Part shown: piece by piece, positions 9,101-20,471 of the stretch
Layout: each line of letters begins with the position of its first letter
How positions within the stretch are numbered: position 1 is the first letter of the stretch
NCBI GenBank assembly: GCA_009602725.1
Contig: WELB01000035.1
Location: 134,731 to 155,201 of the forward strand
Direction of reading: 5' to 3'
Length of the DNA stretch: 20,471 nt
From: Spirogloea muscicola
Lineage: Eukaryota; Streptophyta; Zygnematophyceae; Spirogloeales; Spirogloeaceae
Program-made: the position numbers and the translations under genes
The notes under the pieces: model-generated
The model's input: the letters and a program-made list of their open reading frames with translations, nothing else
What the model was told of the DNA's origin: nothing
The model's database searches: none

Positions 9101-12100
9101 TACCAATGGTGACGCAGTTGAGGACTCACATGCGACTGAAAGCGCTCAGTTGGAGTCAGAGGCGAGCACGTCGCCTGCAGCACTGCTGCCGGCACACTCT
9201 GGCCCCGCTGTACTGAGCCCACAGACTGCGGGTGGTCTCATGTCTGCTCCGAGCCCTGTGCTCTTGAAGGCATCAGAGCTCAGCCGGACTTTGAGCAGCG
9301 GTAAGAGCAAGTTGCAGCCAGACTTGGCCTGTTCTTACTGTTTCTTTTGCACTTTGCTTTTTGGCATGCGTTCATTGACGTTATGGCAGCAGATATTGTC
9401 CATTTTCGTCTTATTGTTATGCTCATTAACACAGCATTCAATCTGAACATGCTGAGAAGTTGTTGGTGTGCTATGACTCCTGCAGGGCGGGCAGCGCCCA
9501 TAAGCAGCGCCGCTCCCCTCCTGGCAGCGCGGCCAAGCTTGGCGAGGGTGGGCCCACCCGCTGCTCCTGCCGCCGGGGTGCCGGGAGCGGCGCTTGCCCA
9601 GCGCCCCAAGGAGGATGACGGCGCTGCAGCCAGCGGGGTGCTCTCGACTCAGCTCGGCACCCGCCGAGTGGGCCCAGGCATCTCCAGCGACATCCCAAGC
9701 CTCGGGAGGGGCAGTGTGCCACTTGGTGCCGGCGTTGGTCGAGGTCTGTCGACACAGCCGCCCCATCTGCAGGTATACCATAGCCTGTAACCTCGCACGC
9801 TCACTGAAGGTCTTCCATTGACACATTGCTGCAAGAGCCTTGCAAGCTCTTCATTAGCAAGTCAGTCTCATCGTTGGAGTTGTCCGTATAACCCATGTCC
9901 GTAGGACAGGGGGGCCCTTGCGCAAGCAAAAGCTTGAAGTTACCATCTTGTCAAAGTGCATGCACGAACTCCCAGAGTTCATCTACGTCCTGCCGTGTAT
10001 GCAGCTGCTCTGGTCAAGTCAAGGACAAACATAACAAATGTGCAGGCAAAGCAATGACGAAGGAGGTCTCGGCTTGTCAACCACTGCCCTTTGAGCTGAT
10101 GGCTTCAATTCTTACCGTTGCAGTTCCAGGCGGGAGCGGCGAGGACGGAGATTGCGCCCGATCAGAAGCAGCGGTACATCTCCCGCTTCCAGCAAGTGCA
10201 GCAGCAGGGCGTCGGGCCCACGGTGCTGGCCGCGGCCGCTGCGGCCGCGGCCGCCACAGCAGGCGCTGCCCAAGACAGTGGGCAGTCGGCGACGCAGGAC
10301 ACGGCGGTTGCAGAAGGGCAACATCAACCAGGGGCTGTTAGCATGCAGGTGGATTCTCCAAGCTTGATTGAATTGCATCTAGGCAGTTGCATAGAAGACA
10401 CTGCCATTCTTGGAAAGCAAGCACATACTTTCACAAGGGCATGCTCTGGTCAAGCCATTGATGACTTTCACAAGGCTTATGCGCAGCCTCACCAGCAGCC
10501 CGTGCTGCAGCCCCCGGGATTGCAGCCACCAGGTGCAGTCAGCTCCACAGACCAAGCTGACAAGAACCGTCACTCAGGTAACTCCAACCTGCTCTGAGGA
10601 TGTTGACTGCAGCTCCGATGATCTCATATTTTCAGGACATCACATGGTGGACTTGCTGTTTACAGATACCTGCACTCAGCAGCTTCGTACTCTGAGCTCA
10701 GGACAGAAGAGCATACTGAGGCCATGTGCAAGAGACTTAGCCCTTGAGAGATGAGATCAGGGCCGCACTGATTGATTGGCTGCCAACATATCTCTCAACT
10801 TCTATTGGGCTCGCTGCAGACGCCGACGAACGGCACATGCTGCCGGAGAAGGGCCCCAGCCAGCAGGAGGCAAGCCAGGGCGAGGACGTTGGCGACATTA
10901 CTGCCTCACTCGACCGCAGCCTCTCTCTGCACGACGACACCGCAAAGGCTGACACGGTAGATTGACATTGTCTGAAATTTGGAAGCCTCATGTTCATACC
11001 GTCTATAAGTAGCATACTATAGAAAATCAGAGTCACATGCAAGTCTTGTGTTATGCATACTAGCTCCTCCAATTGTGTTCCTCAGTGATACCATTGCAGC
11101 GGTTACTTTATGAGACCTTACATGTGTGGATCACTTGACACTGTGGACAGTTGCATTGTCGTTATATGACATGTAAGCGGCTGATCAGTCTCTTACGCTT
11201 GTCCCTGCAGGCTCAGCTCACCTTGTCGCAGCACTTGCCATCCGCGACGAGCTCCAGTCTAAGTCATCTGGACTCCACCCCGGTGTCACTGAACCCTGTG
11301 CAGCAGAGTGGCATGGCGGCCCTCTCAGGGGGCCCCGGCGTAATTGGCCGCAAGCCCATTGCGCCGGAGCCGGCTCAGCAGCTGGGGCCCAGCGAGGACC
11401 CCGCGGCTGCCGCAGCTTCCACGTCGTCGTCGTCAGCACCAGCAACCTCCACAGTGGGCTTGAGCGCTGGCGGCTTCGGCCTGGCAGGAGCCATGCCGCC
11501 GCTGCATGGTTACCAGGATCAGATCGTGGACCTGCGACTACTGGAGGCGGCATTTCGTAACATACCGCAGGCCAAGGACTCAGAGCGACCACGGAGCTAC
11601 ACGCCAGTAAGCTGGAAAGCCGAAAATTGAGCTGTCTGAGGAGATACTCACAATTCAAAATTTGCTTGCTGATCTGCTGCATGTTGGTAATTGACATCTT
11701 GTGCTGGTAAGAGTTGCTCTGTCGCTGGATTGCTTCTGATCAAAATTCATATGCCGTTTCAGAGAAATCCTACTGCAACACCCTCTAGCTACCCGCAGGC
11801 GCCCGCTAGCATTGTGGAGAATCCACAGTTGTGGGAGCGGTTGGACACGGATGTGCTCTTCTTCGCCTTCTACTACCAGCAGGTTTGCCAGTCATCGTTT
11901 GACAGGGCTGTTGCTACTCTGCAATAACTACTGCAGCTGGTTTAGATTAAGCAGGCCAGCTGACACAGAATGTGAGTGCAATCGATCTTGAGTCTATGGG
12001 GCCTTAATGTGCAAATTATCTCCTCCTGCTGAGTTACTTTTATCTGCGCTTGGTGCTGGTGAGATCTCACAGATGTTGCGCCATTCTGATCGGGCCTGCA

Positions 12101-12761
12101 GGGTATGTACCAGCAGTATCTAGCAGCCAAGGAGCTGAAGCGTCAGTCATGGCGCTACCATAAGAAGTACAATACATGGTTCCAACGGCATGACGAGCCC
12201 AAGCATACCACGGAGGAGTACGAGCAGGGTACATATGTCTACTTTGACTTTCACATTGTTCACGACGACTCTCAGACTGGCTGGTGAGTGCAGTTGCCTG
12301 TCATAGCACACATGTTCACTCGGTCCACCGCAATACTTTTTGTGTGGAACTTTGCTTGCCAGCCACCTTCGTAAGGTCGCCCCACTGGACGAACTAGTTG
12401 ACCAATCAGTGAAGCCCACCTTATGCTTGTCAATTTCAGTACTATTTGTTGACCTCTAATCTACAGTATGCTGTCATATGGAAGTCTCTCTGTGGCTGGA
12501 CGTGGGCTCAGATTAAGTTACTAGCTGTTACTTGTAGCCATGGTAAATAGACTAGACCAGACCAGGTCTTCTTCTGGTATCGTTTGGCTTCATTTGGAAA
12601 TGCATGATCAGTTTGACGTCTAATCGACTGCTAGGAGTCTGCTCCTGTTTCGGAGCATTTCTACCAGTGGCTCACGTATCGTCATTTGCTTGCACAGGTG
12701 CCAGCGCATCAAGACAGAGTTTACATTTGAGTACAGCTTCTTGGAGGACGAGCTCGTGTGA
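6169..12761 (+). CDS. NOT3: CCR4-NOT complex subunit 3 (CNOT3 / NOT3, plant type), 17 exons, complete
   Basis: Scaffold subunit of the CCR4-NOT deadenylase complex, which shortens mRNA poly(A) tails and represses translation. Exons: 6169-6261, 6889-7020, 7282-7398, 7631-7681, 7845-7934, 8035-8181, 8395-8520, 8782-8865, 9045-9300, 9486-9772, 10124-10348, 10487-10577, 10820-10956, 11211-11606, 11763-11882, 12102-12283, 12698-12761. The sum is 2598 nt, 865 aa plus stop, and phase is kept at every junction. The start opens [20 protein letters not shown] as in the family, sits in a GCCGCCATGG context, and has an in-frame TAG 9 nt upstream. Exons 1-7 give the NOT3 N-terminal domain, exons 8-13 a low-complexity linker, exons 14-17 the NOT box. 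Introns 4 and 7 begin with GC. Exon borders in the fast-evolving linker (exons 9-13) rest on splice sites and phase more than on homology, so they are less certain than the two ends. No TATA box or poly(A) signal could be assigned. Confidence 0.95.
6262..6888 (+). other. NOT3 intron 1, the longest NOT3 intron
   Basis: 627 nt between the first 31 codons and the rest. Borders are GTGCGC and ATCAG. It holds a possible fragment of the hairpin repeat (CTGGCTTTGCCA at 6747-6758), identical to the core of copy A. Confidence 0.8.
7682..7844 (+). other. NOT3 intron 4 with GC-AG borders
   Basis: The exon ends ...CTCAACAACATG and the intron opens GCAAGT, the typical consensus of GC-AG introns. The acceptor is TAG before GTTGCGGAGCTGGAG. 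Splicing here gives [14 protein letters not shown], which matches the family WLNNVVSELESQID spacing. No nearby GT donor gives this. Confidence 0.8.
8521..8781 (+). other. NOT3 intron 7 with GC-AG borders and a degenerate telomere-like relic
   Basis: The exon ends ...GAAAAG and the intron opens GCAAGC; the acceptor is TTGCAG at 8776-8781. Inside, 8677-8704 reads as four degenerate CCCTAAA-like units (CCCTAAAA, CTTAAA, CCCTGAA, CCCTAAA), the complement of the TTTAGGG repeat. Confidence 0.75.
8782..10956 (+). other. NOT3 low-complexity linker coding block (exons 8-13)
   Basis: Exons 8-13 encode about 360 residues rich in Ala, Pro, Gln, Ser and Gly, as expected for the disordered middle of NOT3. 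One conserved island helps anchor the model: [20 protein letters not shown], followed by QQQG, in exon 11 resembles the [15 protein letters not shown]-type segment of plant NOT3. A run of nine alanines follows it, encoded by GCG/GCC-rich sequence near 10230-10256. Exon 12 is Pro/Gln-rich. The phase-1 junctions agree: exon 9 ends in G and exon 10 supplies GG; exon 12 ends in G and exon 13 supplies AC. Exon 11 could start at 10124 or 10130 without changing frame. Confidence 0.75.
10349..10486 (+). other. NOT3 intron 11, stop-free and a multiple of three
   Basis: The reading frame stays open from exon 11 through this 138-nt stretch into exon 12. Borders GTGGAT...GCGCAG keep phase 0 on both sides, and the 46 residues in between (starting [12 protein letters not shown]) look unlike the Pro/Gln-rich flanks. 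I therefore call it an intron, but retention would give an in-frame 46-residue insertion, and it could be constitutive exon. Confidence 0.55.
11211..12761 (+). other. NOT box (NOT2/3/5 C-terminal domain) coding block, exons 14-17
   Basis: Exon 14 is mainly Ser/Ala-rich linker, then ends in the conserved approach to the NOT box ([20 protein letters not shown], then [10 protein letters not shown]). Exons 15-17 give the NOT box itself: [20 protein letters not shown] in exon 15, [20 protein letters not shown] and [11 protein letters not shown] in exon 16, and the terminal [20 protein letters not shown] in exon 17. The Trp before CQRIK is split by the last intron (TG at 12282-12283, G at 12698). 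In the known family the NOT box binds the NOT2 and NOT1 subunits. This is the most strongly conserved part of the gene and fixes the stop codon at 12759-12761. Confidence 0.95.
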
Positions 12762-14492
12762 GGATCCACAGGAGGCCCGCCAGATGGCAATTCCCATCTT
12801 GACGTGTATTTATTGTCTCGCCTTTGTCATATTATACGCGCTGAACGTGCGGCAAAATGAGTGGCAAAAGCATATAGTCACATGGTCTGGAAGTTCACTT
12901 GGCCCCTTCTTCATGGGCAGATAGTACTCTTTGTGCTGACAGCAGGAAGGACTCCTTAGGCTGGCCAACTCCGAGCTGCCAACAGCTCATCATGCCTTGG
13001 GCATTCAAAGGGAGATCTTGTCGTTGGGGCATGCATGCGGCTTAGAGGATAAGGAAAGGAATTGCACCATCTCTCCTGGGCTTCAGTGGTGACAAGGGAG
13101 AAAGTTGAGCTCAATTGCAGGTCACTAGCCACGGCACAACGCTAAGCCAGACGTGCATTTTCGGGCTTAGTACAAGCGGAGGGAGTGACTGTGGACTTGC
13201 TCGAGGGCAAGGTGATGTGGGTGTAGGCATTGCAGTGCAACATGCATTGGTCATGAGCTCCTGTGAGTTGACTTGGAGGCCTTCGGATGACGCACTTGTC
13301 ACAACCTTAGGGAGATGGGGTTCGTGAAGGAAGTCGTGTGGCCAAGGTACTAGGCTAGCTCTTGTGATGCTAGAAGCAGAGGGGGAAAGGATGTGGGCTA
13401 GCCCTTGCGAGTCTGATACTACTATATCTTCGCAGTCTACCTGCCAGTCAACATATACGATCACAAGTGAGGAGCCCGTCTAGCATAATGAGTATGGTTT
13501 TCTGATCAGGCGCGACAGAAGCATGGGCAGAGAGCTTGGGGCTTTGGCACAAGGATGTGTCGGCTTCAATTCCACTTTAATGGTGTGGGCCTTCCCTCAG
13601 AGATGCTGCTCTCTATTGGTGGCGAAGCAGGCAGCAATATTCCGCTCTCTGCCATATATATTTGAACACCCTAACTGCTGTTTATTGCAGTGGTGTGGGC
13701 CACCCATTGAACATGCTGCTCTATGTGGATAGCAAAGCAGGCAGCAACCTTAGCTCTTTGCCACATTCTACTCTACGCCCTGGCTGATGCCCACACTGGT
13801 TGTGTCATCAACCAAAATTTAGTTTCATGAGCAACCATCACTACTTTTCAATGACCTTGATGACCAAGGTTGTCGTCCCTGTTCATCACCCCTCTTCCTG
13901 CTCCTGGGCAGCCCGGATGCCGAGCCATTTATTGATAAGCTCATTGTTGCCATTGGATGTCCCGGTTGGCCTGCTCGCAGGTAATGGCAACAATAACCTG
14001 CAAGCGTTACGCGTGAATGACATATGACCCCATGCTAACACCGAAGTAAACGACGACCTTCTCAGTCAATGTCCACTGTTGGTCACCATTACAAGCTGCA
14101 TTTGAGTCGTGAAGGCTTGCTACAAGCTCTCTTACACAAAAGCTTAAGGTGCACATCATTGATCCAGTGATATGGGTGTTGGGGCATATGCTCGCATCAT
14201 TCACACAGTTCCATTGATGAGCAACTCAAGATTCGTTCCTCATCTGTCATTGGGAAAGATATAAGTGCTATCCATTGTCTGCTAGGGTGAGACAAGTAGT
14301 GACACCCACTGTCCATGCTACACCTATGCATTGACTGGATACAACTGGTCACCTTCACCTAAATTGTTAAGTATGACTAAAGAGGTAAGGCATGCTGTGG
14401 GTTACCATCAAAGCACCGCCTTTTAATAGCGATCACTTGAAGGTTCTAACATGCAGGACTAATGTCAAGGACATGGGAGAGAATCTATCTCT
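12762..14492. other. Convergent intergenic region between NOT3 and gyrB
   Basis: Both genes end into this 1.7 kb stretch, so it must hold both 3' UTRs. The longest open frame (13111-13464, minus, 117 codons) resembles nothing I know. On the gyrB sense strand TGTAA, the poly(A) signal in Chlamydomonas, occurs at 14132-14136 and 14089-14093; a link is speculative. A 15-nt piece at 12903-12917 (CCCTTCTTCATGGGC, by eye) resembles the downstream arm of the hairpin repeat. Confidence 0.55.
13581..13764 (+). repeat. Degenerate tandem duplication, about 74 bp, period 110 bp
   Basis: Unit 1 is 13581-13654 and unit 2 is 13691-13764. Both begin TGGTGTGGGC, share ATGCTGCTCT and AAGCAGGCAGCAA, and end CTCT-or-TTTG then CCA. 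Identity is about 75% by eye. Confidence 0.75.
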
Positions 14493-20319
<5,827 letters not shown>

Positions 20320-20422
20320 GGCCTGTCGTCAAAGCATGAGCCGCGGCCGGCGGACAGGACGAATGAAGCCCGCGATTCGAAGCTCGGCGGCAAGGCGGAA
20401 GTCCAGCGCCGCCCGGCGCGTC

Positions 20423-20471
20423 TCCGCCGCCGCTGCTGCCGCCGACGCCGCCGCCGCCGCCGCCGACGCCA
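20423..20471. repeat. GCC/GAC trinucleotide-rich stretch in the gyrB leader, cut by the window end
   Basis: Runs of CCG/GCC with GAC interruptions, about 105 nt upstream of the gyrB ATG. It probably belongs to the gyrB promoter or 5' UTR, but a divergent gene beyond the edge cannot be excluded. Confidence 0.7.

Noticed and set aside
9895-10060. Possible extra NOT3 exon between exons 10 and 11
   Set aside because: Frames here lack a paired acceptor and donor in the right phase and have no family similarity; direct splicing of exon 10 to 11 keeps phase and matches plant NOT3 order.
13111-13464. 117-codon minus-strand open frame between the two genes
   Set aside because: No recognisable domain and located in the expected 3' UTR zone of two convergent genes.

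Overview
This is a nuclear genomic window from a eukaryote of the green lineage, most likely a green alga. Three observations point this way. Two genes are split by many short introns (35 in total, most 100-260 nt). The encoded CNOT3/NOT3 protein carries plant-type sequence (for example [13 protein letters not shown] and [19 protein letters not shown]). The second gene is an organelle-type DNA gyrase B with a long N-terminal extension, and an interstitial plant-type telomere tract (TTTAGGG) is present. I cannot name the genus from the sequence.

Layout. Positions 1-6168 hold no gene I can recognise. They hold dispersed short repeats, several built around a small hairpin (GGGCTG...CAGCCC). They also hold an imperfect inverted pair of about 175 bp (1467-1642 and 3667-3839), a 28-bp motif present three times, a telomere-like tract with flanking direct repeats (3129-3192), and a CCG-rich leader with one unresolved base. 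Positions 6169-12761 (+) hold a complete CNOT3/NOT3 gene of 17 exons, 865 aa. Positions 12762-14492 are a 1.7 kb convergent intergenic region with one degenerate tandem duplication. Positions 14493-20319 (-) hold a complete gyrB of 20 exons, 769 aa. Its 5' leader runs out of the window through another GCC-rich stretch.

I reconstructed both gene models by hand from splice sites, frame and remembered family motifs. Reading phase is conserved at every junction, and both coding sums are exact multiples of three (2598 and 2310 nt). The two genes are unrelated in function: CNOT3 acts in cytoplasmic and nuclear mRNA decay (CCR4-NOT complex), GyrB in organellar DNA supercoiling. They are simply tail-to-tail neighbours. 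Three of the 35 introns appear to use GC-AG borders. One CNOT3 intron is a stop-free multiple of three and could be retained without breaking the frame.

I found no rRNA, tRNA, CRISPR array or protein-coding mobile element. The least explained part is the dispersed hairpin repeat family and its relation to the interstitial telomere tract.
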